From G942493215 sp942493215 (GTDB taxonomy: Bacteria > Bacillota_I > Bacilli_A > RF39 > UBA660), in NCBI GenBank assembly GCA_942493215.1, contig OW818670.1, positions 372,001 to 436,000 on the forward strand: a stretch of 64,000 bases of DNA, in the 5' to 3' direction. The position numbers were made by a program, and so were the translations under genes. Positions within the stretch are counted from its first letter, which is position 1. Each line of letters opens with the position of its first letter. Shown here in pieces: positions 52,984-62,589 of the stretch. The notes beneath the pieces were generated by a model. The model searched no databases. It saw only the letters and a program-made list of their open reading frames with translations, and was not told the DNA's origin.

Positions 52984-54786
52984 TCACATATTAATAAAGT
53001 TTATAACATCTTCTTTAGATTTAATATTATTTTTATCTTTGAACACCCTATATAAATTCAACATTTTATCCTTATTTTTTAATGCCAATTCAATTTTGTC
53101 ACGAATTTCTAAAATGTCCTCTTCATTATTAATAACAGCATATTTTTGTAATTCACTGTCAATCCAATAATGGTGGTTGTTACCCGTTATGCAAGGCACT
53201 CCAACTCCGAAGCTTTCCAGTGGCAGCATTGGTGAACATTCTGAAAATGTTACATACAAATTTACATCATTATTACTCATTCGAGTTATAAGTTCTTCAC
53301 GGGGTATCGCTTTTTCTAATCCCTCTATTTTCAAGTTAAAATAACTAGCAAACAATTTTGCTTCATTGTTAAGGGGAACAATATCTAAAACGACATTATC
53401 CATTAATGCAACAGCCGCAATTTGTGCAAACATATTTTTCCGCCAATCGTCACTTTTGGCAGCATATAATCCTATTCGAATAATGTTAGAACCATTATTT
53501 TTCTTGATTTTTAATTTTTTTTGTATCTTAACTCTATTAGTAATAAAAGCTATTCTATATCCTTCTTTTTCATAGAAATCTATTAAGCTTTTTTTACACG
53601 TACCAAAAACATCTATTGTTCCTTTTTTTTGCATTTCCAATAATTCTATATTTCTTTTCCAACCATATGGTTCAGAAACTTGTGAATGATTACCATGCCA
53701 AAACACTTTTATTTTGATATTAGGATTTCGAGATTTTAAATATTCAGCCAAATCCTTCCAACCAATGCACATAGCACTAAAAATAACCTGTTGAATGTTA
53801 TTTTTTAATATTTTATTACCAATTAGTCTAATATCTCGTTTTCTTAATAACTCCCCACATGGAACACGATTATCAAATAATTCTATAGTAGCATTAGTCA
53901 CTCCAAACCATTCTGGATTATGCATAACAATATATTTTCTATTGGAAATATCAATGCACTCTATTGCCTTATTAACCGTTTTCAAATATTTTTTGGTTAT
54001 TTTTCTTTTGTACCTTCTATATAAATAAATAGGAAAAAATACAAGTTTTAAAGCACGTTTAATCCACTTTTTTGAAAAGCGAATGAGATTAATAATTGTT
54101 TGGCCATTCTTTTCACCAAATCTTCGAAAAATCCTATTCTCTCTTTGCTCCCATTTAGATACCCAACTAGCATCGAAATAATGTATCATACAAGTATTTT
54201 CAGTAAAAACATTGTTTCGATAATTATATGAAAGTGGATAAAAATATTCCCTTGGATATATATGAATATCATTTTTTAATAATTGTACATCACTAATATG
54301 TGGATTAAATCCAATTCTGTTTAAAATTTTAGTTATTATTCTTGGAATACTTATTGAATAAATATCAGCCTCATTAAATCCAAGTTGTTCACTATAAAAA
54401 TCTAACATTTTTTTACTGAACCAGCTTTTAGGACTAGATTCAACCCATACAGCAGCATTAACCATATTTGAATCCTCAACGCCAAGAATTGTACCTTTTT
54501 TTTCTAATAAATAGTCTATAGGATTGACAATTAACATATCCGTATCAAAATAAATGCCACCATATTCGTACAGAGCTCTTGTTCTAGCATAATCAGCCAC
54601 AAAAGCCCATTTCTTTTTTTCATAGGCTTCTTTTATAAATGGGCATTCATTCAGATCGACATTATCTTCTGACCATCTCATTATTTTATAATCTGGTAAA
54701 TATTTTCCCCAACTTTTAATACATTTTTTTGCTAATTTCGGTAATGGTTTATTTCCAAACCAACAATAATGGATATATTTTTCCAT
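52984..54786 (-). CDS. Two-domain glycosyltransferase: GT32 fused to GT4-like domain
   Basis: 600 residues. Domain 1 (about 1-235) is GT32/capsular-polysaccharide synthesis type: YIHYCWFGNKPLPKLAKKCI, WAFVADYARTRALYEYGGIYFDTDMLI with the DxD motif (about 76-80). A basic linker with a hydrophobic stretch follows (VFFPIYLYRRYKRK, about 243-258). Domain 2 (about 280-600) is GT-B with a C-terminal ECSPMLPLESFGVGVPCITG donor site. The protein could therefore add two successive sugars. AGGAGG precedes the ATG, and it follows the ABC permease gene by 9 bases. Confidence 0.83.
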   Translation of the reverse strand: MEKYIHYCWFGNKPLPKLAKKCIKSWGKYLPDYKIMRWSEDNVDLNECPFIKEAYEKKKWAFVADYARTRALYEYGGIYFDTDMLIVNPIDYLLEKKGTILGVEDSNMVNAAVWVESSPKSWFSKKMLDFYSEQLGFNEADIYSISIPRIITKILNRIGFNPHISDVQLLKNDIHIYPREYFYPLSYNYRNNVFTENTCMIHYFDASWVSKWEQRENRIFRRFGEKNGQTIINLIRFSKKWIKRALKLVFFPIYLYRRYKRKITKKYLKTVNKAIECIDISNRKYIVMHNPEWFGVTNATIELFDNRVPCGELLRKRDIRLIGNKILKNNIQQVIFSAMCIGWKDLAEYLKSRNPNIKIKVFWHGNHSQVSEPYGWKRNIELLEMQKKGTIDVFGTCKKSLIDFYEKEGYRIAFITNRVKIQKKLKIKKNNGSNIIRIGLYAAKSDDWRKNMFAQIAAVALMDNVVLDIVPLNNEAKLFASYFNLKIEGLEKAIPREELITRMSNNDVNLYVTFSECSPMLPLESFGVGVPCITGNNHHYWIDSELQKYAVINNEEDILEIRDKIELALKNKDKMLNLYRVFKDKNNIKSKEDVINFINM

Positions 54787-54795
54787 AGTTCCCTC

Positions 54796-55581
54796 CTATA
54801 ATTCTTCGGCAAAATTTCTTTGTAGTTTTCTAAAGATAGCCAGTCCAACTAGAACCATTATCACACTTATAACTGCTATTATTGTTAAATTTGAAAAATC
54901 AGGGATTCTTTTATAATACAAAATATCGCGATAAGCCTCGATAATTCCTGCCATAGGATTTATTTTTAAGACCCAACCAAACTTAGCTGGTAACATTTCT
55001 GGATTATAAACAATAGGAGTTACATAAAACATCATTAATAGTATTATACCCACAAAATGCTCTAAATCTCTAATATATACCGTACAAGCTGATAATATAA
55101 AGCTTATACCAACTAATAAAGCATATTGTATTATAACAATTAAAGGAAATAAAATAATTGTCCAGCCAATACCTAAACCACTAAATATTATAAACACAAA
55201 CATAATAACAACAGATATTAAAAAGTTAACTAAACCACTGGTAACTACAGACAAAGGTATTATCTCTCGTGGAAAATATACTTTTTTTAAAATATTGCCA
55301 TTAGCAACAATGCTACCAGCTCCCATTTGTGTAACAGTCGTGAAAAAGTTCCACGGAATCAAAGCTATCATCATAAACATTGTGTAATTTTCTACTTGTA
55401 CTTTTAAAATGTATGGAAAAACAAAAGAATAAACTAAAAGCATAAATAAAGGATTTAGGAAAGACCAAACAAATCCTAACCAAGCGCCTTTATATTTTCC
55501 TCTTATTTCTTTTTTTATGTTTGTTACAAGTAACTCACGATACTTATATAAATCTTCCATTAACTTCTTCAAATCAATCAC
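54796..55581 (-). CDS. Polysaccharide ABC exporter permease (Wzm/TagG type)
   Basis: 261 residues; I chose the GTG at 55581 because it gives a GTGA overlap with the ATPase stop and AAAGG at good spacing. Six membrane segments, with the family's REIRGKYKGAWLGFVWSFLNPL cytosolic loop at the N-terminus, KKVYFPREIIPLS in the middle and the KINPMAGIIEAYRD coupling segment before the last helix. It works with the ATPase encoded just upstream to carry a complete polymer or teichoic-acid-like chain across the membrane. Confidence 0.9.
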   Translation of the reverse strand: MIDLKKLMEDLYKYRELLVTNIKKEIRGKYKGAWLGFVWSFLNPLFMLLVYSFVFPYILKVQVENYTMFMMIALIPWNFFTTVTQMGAGSIVANGNILKKVYFPREIIPLSVVTSGLVNFLISVVIMFVFIIFSGLGIGWTIILFPLIVIIQYALLVGISFILSACTVYIRDLEHFVGIILLMMFYVTPIVYNPEMLPAKFGWVLKINPMAGIIEAYRDILYYKRIPDFSNLTIIAVISVIMVLVGLAIFRKLQRNFAEEL

Positions 55582-56318
55582 CCGCAAACCTTTAAATATT
55601 CTTCCGTGACATCTTTAGAATTACCATCCATTTTTATATGACCATCATATAGCCATACAGCGCGATCACAGAATTGTCTGACATTATCCATTGAATGTGT
55701 AACTAGAACTATGGTCTTACCATGATTTTTTAATTCCCGCAATTTGTTGTAACACTTTTCTTGGAAATGTTGATCGCCAACGGCTAATATTTCGTCAATC
55801 AATAAAATGTCAGCATCAACATTTATCGCAATGGAAAATGCTAAACGCATGTACATTCCTGATGAATATGTTCTTACCGGATTATCAATAAACTCCTCCA
55901 GTTCTGAAAATTTTATAATATCAGGAATTCTACTTTCTATTTCTCTTCTTGTTAAACCAAAAATAGCAGCATTAAAATAAATATTTTCACGACCAGAAAA
56001 ATCAGGATGAAATCCTGCTCCCAATTCCAATAATGATGTAAGTTTACCATTTACCATAATCTTACCTCTATTAGGATATATTATTTTAGTCATAAGCTTT
56101 AATAAGGTTGATTTGCCACTACCATTGGTTCCAATTAAAGCCACTGATTCGCCTTTTTTAATTTCCAAATCTATATCTTTTAAAATATGTAAAACGTCAT
56201 TCTTATTACGTTTTCTAAAGAACAATATTTTTTCTTTTAAAGTATTAGCTTTATCATAAAAAAGTTTAAAATCTTTATAAACATTTTTTACAATTATAGC
56301 TACATCATTATGTTCCAT
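55578..56318 (-). CDS. Polysaccharide ABC exporter ATPase (Wzt/TagH type)
   Basis: 246 residues. Walker A GTNGSGKST (about 62-70), the Q-loop replacement region LLELGAGFHPDFSGRENIYF typical of Wzt/TagH, signature VRTYSSGMYMRLAFS (about 147), Walker B DILLIDEILAVGD (about 170) and H-loop VLVTHSMD. It ends soon after the core, so there is no extra carbohydrate-binding domain of the kind that reads chain-end caps in E. coli O9a Wzt. It is the first gene of the long operon. Confidence 0.92.
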   Translation of the reverse strand: MEHNDVAIIVKNVYKDFKLFYDKANTLKEKILFFRKRNKNDVLHILKDIDLEIKKGESVALIGTNGSGKSTLLKLMTKIIYPNRGKIMVNGKLTSLLELGAGFHPDFSGRENIYFNAAIFGLTRREIESRIPDIIKFSELEEFIDNPVRTYSSGMYMRLAFSIAINVDADILLIDEILAVGDQHFQEKCYNKLRELKNHGKTIVLVTHSMDNVRQFCDRAVWLYDGHIKMDGNSKDVTEEYLKVCG

Positions 56319-56346
56319 ATTCTACCTCCAACTATATAACAAATAA

Positions 56347-56375
56347 ATTATAACAAATATAGCAATTTAAAGCAA
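56347..56375 (-). promoter_or_regulatory. Promoter of the large polysaccharide operon
   Basis: Minus strand: TTGCTT, a 17-base spacer ending TGT, then TATAAT, 29 bases before the ATPase start. Confidence 0.75.
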
Positions 56376-56385
56376 CCAATAAGGT

Positions 56386-57507
56386 TTATTTGCCTATTAT
56401 AGTCACCCATTTTTTGACTATTTCTTCTTTAGAAAATCTAATGCATGTTTTTTTGGCATTCTCACCCATATCAATTAATTTAGTTTTATTATCTAATAGA
56501 TCATTTATTTTCTTTACCATTTCATCAACATTATCATTATCAATGATGTAACCATTATCATCGTTATTAATGATATCGCTTACGCCATTAGGAGTCCTAA
56601 AAGCTATACAAGGTAAACCATAATTCATTGCTTCTAACAAAACCATGGGTAAGCCCTCTGATTTAGAAGTCATAACAAATAGACTTGATTTTGAAAACCA
56701 CTCATTGATATGATTATGATCTAACATTCCTGTTAAAATAACTCTTTGGTCTAGATTTAATTGTTTAATCTTCTCTTCAATAATCTTTCTTTGATCTCCA
56801 TCACCAACTAAAACAAGTTTAATATTAGTATCTAATTTACTAATAACATCTAATAGCAAGGGAAATCTCTTTACCTCATGAAAACGCCCAACACTGATAA
56901 TATTATTACTATCTAATAAACTCTTTTCATCAGATAGACTATCTAACATATTAGGTATTAATACTACTTTAACATTAGTGCCTTTTAAAAATTCTTCATA
57001 ATCTTTCTTTAAAGTAACAGTAAGAGCTAACAAATAATCAAGATTTTGATATTTGTTCTTTATATTATTGATATACTTTTGGTCATTATTATGATATTGA
57101 TGCTCTTGAGCAATCTTTAAAACATCTTTATGCCCATATTTACTAAGTAAGATATTAAATTCCATCCTCGTTGATATAATAATGCCACTATTAATATTCT
57201 TTATAGCTTTTATAACTAAATTCTTTTTCTTCGATAGAATATTAAGAGCAAGAATTGCTTCTTTAGATAGTTTTAAAGGATTATGCTTTTTTAATGCCTC
57301 TTTAAATTCCTTCCTGTTAGGTTCGCCATCATACAAATAAGTAATCTTAATCTTATCATTAAATTTATCACTAATATTATTTTTTAATTTGTAGAAAGAA
57401 ATAATTTCAATATCATACATATTGCATAAAGCATTACAAGTGTTAAGAGTTGAATATTCAATACCACCTGTACCTAAATGTAATACTAAAAATGTTAGTT
57501 TTTTCAT
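56386..57507 (-). CDS. GT4 family glycosyltransferase
   Basis: 373 residues, GT-B fold. The N-terminus has LVLHLGTGGIEYSTLNT, the middle IISVGRFHEVKRFPLLLDVI, and the donor site SSLFVMTSKSEGLPMVLLEAMNYGLPCIAFRTPNG (ExxxxxxxE, about 280-298). These are retaining transferases using nucleotide sugars on lipid-linked acceptors. It has its own extended -10 promoter (TGTTATAAT, 57526-57534) divergent from the polymerase gene. Confidence 0.9.
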   Translation of the reverse strand: MKKLTFLVLHLGTGGIEYSTLNTCNALCNMYDIEIISFYKLKNNISDKFNDKIKITYLYDGEPNRKEFKEALKKHNPLKLSKEAILALNILSKKKNLVIKAIKNINSGIIISTRMEFNILLSKYGHKDVLKIAQEHQYHNNDQKYINNIKNKYQNLDYLLALTVTLKKDYEEFLKGTNVKVVLIPNMLDSLSDEKSLLDSNNIISVGRFHEVKRFPLLLDVISKLDTNIKLVLVGDGDQRKIIEEKIKQLNLDQRVILTGMLDHNHINEWFSKSSLFVMTSKSEGLPMVLLEAMNYGLPCIAFRTPNGVSDIINNDDNGYIIDNDNVDEMVKKINDLLDNKTKLIDMGENAKKTCIRFSKEEIVKKWVTIIGK

Positions 57508-57564
57508 ATCATCACCACTATTTCCATTATAACAAATTTTGAGGGTTTAATAAATACTAAAATA

Positions 57565-57573
57565 TGTTATAAT
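57565..57573 (+). promoter_or_regulatory. Extended -10 promoter of the polymerase-like gene
   Basis: TGTTATAAT, 23 bases before the ATG at 57596. A mirror element TGTTATAAT lies on the minus strand at 57526-57534 for the divergent GT4. Confidence 0.55.
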
Positions 57574-57595
57574 TTAACAAGTAGGAGTGAAAAAA

Positions 57596-58918
57596 ATGAA
57601 ATTATCAAAAAGAAGTTTAATATTAATTATTATCAGTATGTATACAACGGTACTAGTATTTGCTAATACAACCATTACAAGCTTTTTAAAAATTGAATAT
57701 TTTAATAGTTATTTATTAGCCATTATGCCTTGTACTGTTATAGTATCGCTACTAATTGATTTCTTAAAAAAGAGAAAAGAAATTAAGTTATCAAGATATA
57801 ATCTAATAACCAGTATTGTTTTTCTTATCTTAGCTATAATTAGTATCATTATCGGCATACATATTTCTAAGTTTAGTATAATGGCTCTAATTCATTTAGG
57901 AATAATCCTCTTATTAGGTATTACTTTATATAATATTAAAATTAATGATGAACAATTTAATACTATTAAAAAACACTTCTTTATTGTGTTTGGAATTGTT
58001 GTATTACTAGGAATAATTGAATATCTATTTGATTTTGGATTAACTAATAAAATAGATAGTATGAAATATATAGGTATAAGAGGGCGGGTTATTTCTACTT
58101 ATCATATTGCCACAGTACTAGATAAATTCTTAATTATAGGCCTTGCTCTTCTTAGTTATGAATTACTAAAAGAAAAGAACATATATAAAATAGTTCTTTA
58201 TTTACTAGGTAATATTACTTTAGCTCTAACATTTACTAGAGCTGGTATTATTGCTTTTATTGCCTTAAACATCTTCTTTATTATATTTGTTATTATAAAG
58301 AAGTGTTATCATAACTTTATTATTATTTTAATGTCTATTATTATTATGTTTTTAATACCGGGTTATCGGTTTGCGTTTCAATCAGCGGCTGACTTTGTTT
58401 ATCAAACACTTCATGTGCCACCATTCTTACAAGTTAGTGTTTTAACTGAAAAAGAAAGAAATGATAATAAGATACCCGTCATATCTGATGATGAATCAGT
58501 CATATATCGTGATTACTTTGAAAGTGTTGGTGCATCTGTTATCAAAGAATATCCCGTAACTGGTATTGGTATTGGTAATTATGCTTATTTATACAACAAT
58601 CAAAATGTTAATCAATTTCTAGAACATAAGATTAAATTACCAACTCCATATATGTATCCACATAATGGTTTTATTCAAACAATGGCAGAAATTGGAATAG
58701 TTGGTTTTATTGGTTACCTATTATTTTTTACTTCATTTATTGTTAAAAAGATTAAATTAAACAAATTATTTATCTTATATCCATGTTTCATGCTTATATT
58801 TTTCTTTCTTTTAGGAACATGGACAGAGGGGTTATTTACAACTAAACAATATATGTATATCTTTATGGTTATATATCCTATCTACTGTAATTATCAATTA
58901 AAAAATAAGGAAATTTGA
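57596..58918 (+). CDS. O-antigen ligase/polymerase family membrane protein (Wzy-like)
   Basis: 440 residues from the ATG at 57596 (TAGGAG upstream). About 11 membrane segments with one large outer loop (about 270-345). TFTRAGIIAFIALN and, after the loop, YPHNGFIQTMAEIGIVGFIGYLLFF (with the conserved His) are the Wzy_C signature. It joins lipid-linked repeat units, or ligates glycan chains, on the outer face. It is the only gene in this region on the plus strand and could supply the polymerase that a Wzx-dependent pathway needs. Confidence 0.87.
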   Translation: MKLSKRSLILIIISMYTTVLVFANTTITSFLKIEYFNSYLLAIMPCTVIVSLLIDFLKKRKEIKLSRYNLITSIVFLILAIISIIIGIHISKFSIMALIHLGIILLLGITLYNIKINDEQFNTIKKHFFIVFGIVVLLGIIEYLFDFGLTNKIDSMKYIGIRGRVISTYHIATVLDKFLIIGLALLSYELLKEKNIYKIVLYLLGNITLALTFTRAGIIAFIALNIFFIIFVIIKKCYHNFIIILMSIIIMFLIPGYRFAFQSAADFVYQTLHVPPFLQVSVLTEKERNDNKIPVISDDESVIYRDYFESVGASVIKEYPVTGIGIGNYAYLYNNQNVNQFLEHKIKLPTPYMYPHNGFIQTMAEIGIVGFIGYLLFFTSFIVKKIKLNKLFILYPCFMLIFFFLLGTWTEGLFTTKQYMYIFMVIYPIYCNYQLKNKEI

Positions 58919-58932
58919 TTCCTTATTTTTTT
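58903..58932. terminator. Terminator between convergent genes
   Basis: AAATAAGGAA / TTCCTTATTT with a T run on the plus strand. It overlaps the stop codons of both flanking genes. Confidence 0.75.
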
Positions 58933-59888
58933 AAGCTATAATATAATCCACAATATATTTTGGTTATTGATTCATTGGTTTCAATTATTTTCTTTAAAAC
59001 ATTTCTTTTTTGATAATATTCATTCTTCTTCCAATTAGGAAAATGCATATTTAAATAAATAAAGGCATCTTTAATAAATTTATTACGAAATTCTTTATTA
59101 CTTTGTTTTCTTTGACTAACAGTATATATTAATATCTTTTCAATATTTAAATATTCTAATACTTTATTAAAACCTTTAATATTTTTATAATAGTCATTAA
59201 TAATATCTAATATTTTAAATATATCATAAACACGATTATCCACTGTTGTCGTCTCGCTTTTAGATCTGATTAAATAGTAATTACCAAATATATCTAAATA
59301 ACCAATTCTTTTAGCTTGATGTAAAAGAATAAGTACTAAACCCATATCTTCGTATTTAAGTTGTTCAGGAAAACGCATACTAGTATTATCAAATAAACTT
59401 CTTCTATATAACTTATTCCAAGGTGATGCATTAATTTTAAATAATAGTTCTGGTCTATCATTTAAGTTACATATATCAAAAGGCTCAATTATCTTTTTAG
59501 TAATCGCATTATCTTTTTCATTTACTTCATAATAATTGCATACCACTATTTCTAAATCGTTACTAGAAGCATAATTATAGCAATTTAGAAGCATATTAGT
59601 ATCGATATAATCATCACTATCAATAAATGTTAAATACTCTCCTGTAGCCATTTCTATACCAATATTACGAGTCTTACCAATACCATTATTCTGATTATTG
59701 ACAATCTTAATCTTACTACTATATTTACTCTGATATTCCATCATAATATCTAAACTATTATCTGATGAACCATCATTAATAGCAATTATCTCAATATCAT
59801 CTAATGTTTGATTAACAAGCGTTTCTAAACACTTATTTAGATACTTGCTGGCATTATAAACAGGAACAATAACACTAACTTTAGGCAT
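58923..59888 (-). CDS. GT2 glycosyltransferase
   Basis: 321 residues. VSVIVPVYNASKYLNKCLETLVNQTLDDIEIIAINDGSSDNS at the N-terminus and the DSDDYID loop (about 92-98) identify the large capsule GT2 group. The C-terminal 100 residues are helical and basic. It has the same length and the same N-terminal pattern as the next gene, so the two arose by duplication (by-eye comparison). It has no membrane helix. The sugar is unknown. Confidence 0.88.
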   Translation of the reverse strand: MPKVSVIVPVYNASKYLNKCLETLVNQTLDDIEIIAINDGSSDNSLDIMMEYQSKYSSKIKIVNNQNNGIGKTRNIGIEMATGEYLTFIDSDDYIDTNMLLNCYNYASSNDLEIVVCNYYEVNEKDNAITKKIIEPFDICNLNDRPELLFKINASPWNKLYRRSLFDNTSMRFPEQLKYEDMGLVLILLHQAKRIGYLDIFGNYYLIRSKSETTTVDNRVYDIFKILDIINDYYKNIKGFNKVLEYLNIEKILIYTVSQRKQSNKEFRNKFIKDAFIYLNMHFPNWKKNEYYQKRNVLKKIIETNESITKIYCGLYYSLKK

Positions 59889-59900
59889 AACAACACCCCT

Positions 59901-60851
59901 TTATTTTAATTTTAAATACCAATCAATATTGAGCGTAAGAATAAGTTTTTTTAATAATCTTTGAGGAGTATTGCTTACGACTAAAGATGCCACATGACGT
60001 TTCTTTAACTCATCAATATATTTTTTTCTATCATCATCATTTAAAGTTCTTGTTTTTTCTATTATAGCATTCGCTATATAACTGTTAAATAAATGTTTAG
60101 TATTGATGTCAATACTATTGTCTTTGCCGATCTTCGTAAATAAATAGTCAAAATGGTATAACATATCATATGCTTTTTTGACAGTTGTTTCATAATTTTT
60201 AGTTGTCATTATACTGTTATTACGTTGCACATAGTAATATAATTGATTATCAATAGTAAAAAAGTGTTTACTTTTTAAAATCACTAAAGGAATTAGACCA
60301 AAATCTTCATGATATCTTTTTAATGGAAAACTAAATCCATTATTTAACCAATATTTGCGGTTATAAGCATATAACCAGGCCATTTCAAAGGGTTTATTCA
60401 TTGTAACCATTTTTGAAAAAGCTAAAACACCATTAGTATTAAATAAATCATAAGAATCAGTTACAGGACTATTAACATCATCAATCACGTTATTATAATT
60501 AAACTTTACTATATCTACTTCTTTATTATCATCAATAACATTATTAAGTTCTTTTAACATATTTATATCAACATAATCATCACTATCAACAAAAATCAAA
60601 TAATCTCCTGTTGCTTTTTTAATTCCATAATTACGAGCATCACTAAGCCCACCATTACTCTTTTTATAGGCTTTAATTCGATCATATTTTCTACTGTATT
60701 CATTAATGATAGTTTGACTATTATCTTTAGTACCATCATTAACAATTATTATTTCATAATCTTTAACTGTTTGTTTAACTAAACTATCTAAGCATTTTTT
60801 TAAATATTGTTCTGTATTATATACCGGTACTATAAAACTATATCTTGACAT
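59901..60851 (-). CDS. GT2 glycosyltransferase
   Basis: 316 residues from the ATG at 60851, which overlaps the preceding stop (TAATG) and has GGTGAAATA upstream; the longer reading is unlikely. YSFIVPVYNTEQYLKKCLDSLVKQT, VNDGTKDNSQ and the VDSDDYVD metal-binding loop are typical of GT2. The C-terminal half contains FPLKRYHEDFGLIPLVIL, as in the related gene that follows. It is co-transcribed with the GT4 before it. Confidence 0.88.
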   Translation of the reverse strand: MSRYSFIVPVYNTEQYLKKCLDSLVKQTVKDYEIIIVNDGTKDNSQTIINEYSRKYDRIKAYKKSNGGLSDARNYGIKKATGDYLIFVDSDDYVDINMLKELNNVIDDNKEVDIVKFNYNNVIDDVNSPVTDSYDLFNTNGVLAFSKMVTMNKPFEMAWLYAYNRKYWLNNGFSFPLKRYHEDFGLIPLVILKSKHFFTIDNQLYYYVQRNNSIMTTKNYETTVKKAYDMLYHFDYLFTKIGKDNSIDINTKHLFNSYIANAIIEKTRTLNDDDRKKYIDELKKRHVASLVVSNTPQRLLKKLILTLNIDWYLKLK

Positions 60852-61954
60852 TATTTCACCAACCAATCATCATTAATAAATTTTTCAATTTTTTCCAAGA
60901 TAAATTGATTATACTCTTTTGCATCAAATGGTTCTTCTATTACAAAATTATTATCCACAAATTCTTTCATACCTTTATAAATACTATCTATGTTTTTTTC
61001 AACCACTATACCATAATTTTCTTGAATAGCTTTATTATCAAGAGAAAGATCAATTGTTGTAATAATTGGTAAATTAAAAATTAACGATTCTAAATAAACA
61101 ACGGGGAACCCCTCATAATTACTTGTCATAATAAAGGCATCAGCCAACTTGTAATAAGGATAAGGATTAACTCTTGATCCCATTAATTTAACAGTGTTTT
61201 CTAAATGATAAGTATGAATTAAGTCCTTATATTTTTCAGTATCCGGACCAATTCCAATTAACCACACTTCAAAATTGTAACCATCATCAACTAACTTTTT
61301 GCTAGCTTCAATAAGCCTGGTTAGCTGTTTTTGATGTTCATCATGACGTCCAACATTAACAAATAACTTTTTATCAGATTTATTTTCTATAACATCTTCT
61401 TTTGATAAAGTTATTATTTCTTCATAGTTGATAAGATTATTACAAGCAACACTCTTGTCTTTTAATTGGGGATATATTCTTATAAAATCATCTTTGGCTT
61501 CCTTGGCAACAAAAATAATATGTTTAAAATTGCCAATATTGATACTACTAAAAAAATTCTTAATGTCATTAATGTTTTCTTTATAAAAATAATAGTAATT
61601 ATTATGCACCCATAAACTATTATTTTTAGAAGCATAGCGCGCAAGTATTGATCCCGGTATGGAATATGTCGCGTAACAACATGAAAAATCATACTTATGA
61701 TATATCAATAAAATGGTAAGCAATAGCTTTATACGATTAATTAATTTCCTAATAATTGTAATTTTACAAGTACTTATTTTATATTCTTTTATTTTAACAT
61801 TAGTCGGCACTTTATCTAAAAAGATGCCTTCTTTTTTTTCTAAAAATAACGTAACATCGTATTTTTGATAATCAATATTGGATAGAAGCGATAATAAAGC
61901 CTTTTCAATCCCACCAAAATCAAGATTATAAGCTGTTAAAAATATCTTTTTCAC
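60851..61954 (-). CDS. GT4 family glycosyltransferase
   Basis: 367 residues from the GTG at 61954: GGTGAT lies 6 bases upstream, and transcription from TGTTATAAT (61977-61985) would start near 61970, which rules out the far upstream ATG. FLTAYNLDFGGIEKALLSLL, FVNVGRHDEHQKQLTRLIEA and DAFIMTSNYEGFPVVYLESLIFNLPIITT (E...E donor site) are GT4 features. It is the first gene of a three-glycosyltransferase operon. Confidence 0.9.
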   Translation of the reverse strand: MKKIFLTAYNLDFGGIEKALLSLLSNIDYQKYDVTLFLEKKEGIFLDKVPTNVKIKEYKISTCKITIIRKLINRIKLLLTILLIYHKYDFSCCYATYSIPGSILARYASKNNSLWVHNNYYYFYKENINDIKNFFSSINIGNFKHIIFVAKEAKDDFIRIYPQLKDKSVACNNLINYEEIITLSKEDVIENKSDKKLFVNVGRHDEHQKQLTRLIEASKKLVDDGYNFEVWLIGIGPDTEKYKDLIHTYHLENTVKLMGSRVNPYPYYKLADAFIMTSNYEGFPVVYLESLIFNLPIITTIDLSLDNKAIQENYGIVVEKNIDSIYKGMKEFVDNNFVIEEPFDAKEYNQFILEKIEKFINDDWLVK

Positions 61955-61997
61955 TTTAATCACCATCTTTATAATCATTATAACATTATTTCGGCAA

Positions 61998-62022
61998 TAA
62001 AAAAATTAGTTTAAACTAATTT
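61998..62022 (-). terminator. Terminator after the nucleotidase-like gene
   Basis: Minus strand: AAATTAGTTT / AAACTAATTT followed by a T run. Confidence 0.8.
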
Positions 62023-62564
62023 TCTCTTAATAAAATATCTTTTATTGCTAACCAATTATCCGCCCTTATAACATTTTGTTCTTCCAACTCTTTATTACCA
62101 ATATTACGATTATGATAAGCTGTAAATAATAACTTCATTTCTGCCCCACTCAAGTTAGTAATCTTATCATCAATCTTAATATCACAATCAATAATATTCT
62201 TACTGGATGTGAAAACATAATTGCTAGGTTTAATGAATGGTAACATCTTATATAAATATTTATATTTAGTATCTAATATATGTCCACAATCTGGTACGAT
62301 ATCTCTCCATATATAATCAGTACATATATATATTTCATAATATTTAGATAATGCTTCTAATACTTCATAACAATTATCTAATAAAGGCGCATTTTCATAC
62401 ATATCTACAGTCTTAAAATATTCAAAAAAAGCATCTTTCTTATCCTTAAGTAGATCTTGTAAATAATATCCATACTCACTACTATAATCAATTTTATAGT
62501 CTAAAAATTCTTCTAAAATAGAGGCCAAATTACCATTAGTTATAACATAATCCATATCGACCAT
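62016..62564 (-). CDS. 5'(3')-deoxyribonucleotidase-like HAD protein
   Basis: 182 residues. The HAD nucleophile motif VDMDYVITN at residues 2-10, a cap region rich in Tyr and Asp, and the KIDDKITNL motif IV near 130 fit the NT5C/YorS-like nucleotidases, which remove phosphate from dNMPs. Phosphatase activity on another small molecule is possible. The ATG at 62564 is far (about 14-16 bases) from GGAGTGAT; an in-frame GTG seven codons upstream overlaps that site. Either way the core is the same. Confidence 0.75.
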   Translation of the reverse strand: MVDMDYVITNGNLASILEEFLDYKIDYSSEYGYYLQDLLKDKKDAFFEYFKTVDMYENAPLLDNCYEVLEALSKYYEIYICTDYIWRDIVPDCGHILDTKYKYLYKMLPFIKPSNYVFTSSKNIIDCDIKIDDKITNLSGAEMKLLFTAYHNRNIGNKELEEQNVIRADNWLAIKDILLREN

Positions 62565-62589
62565 TATTGTTTTAATAATATCACTCCTT

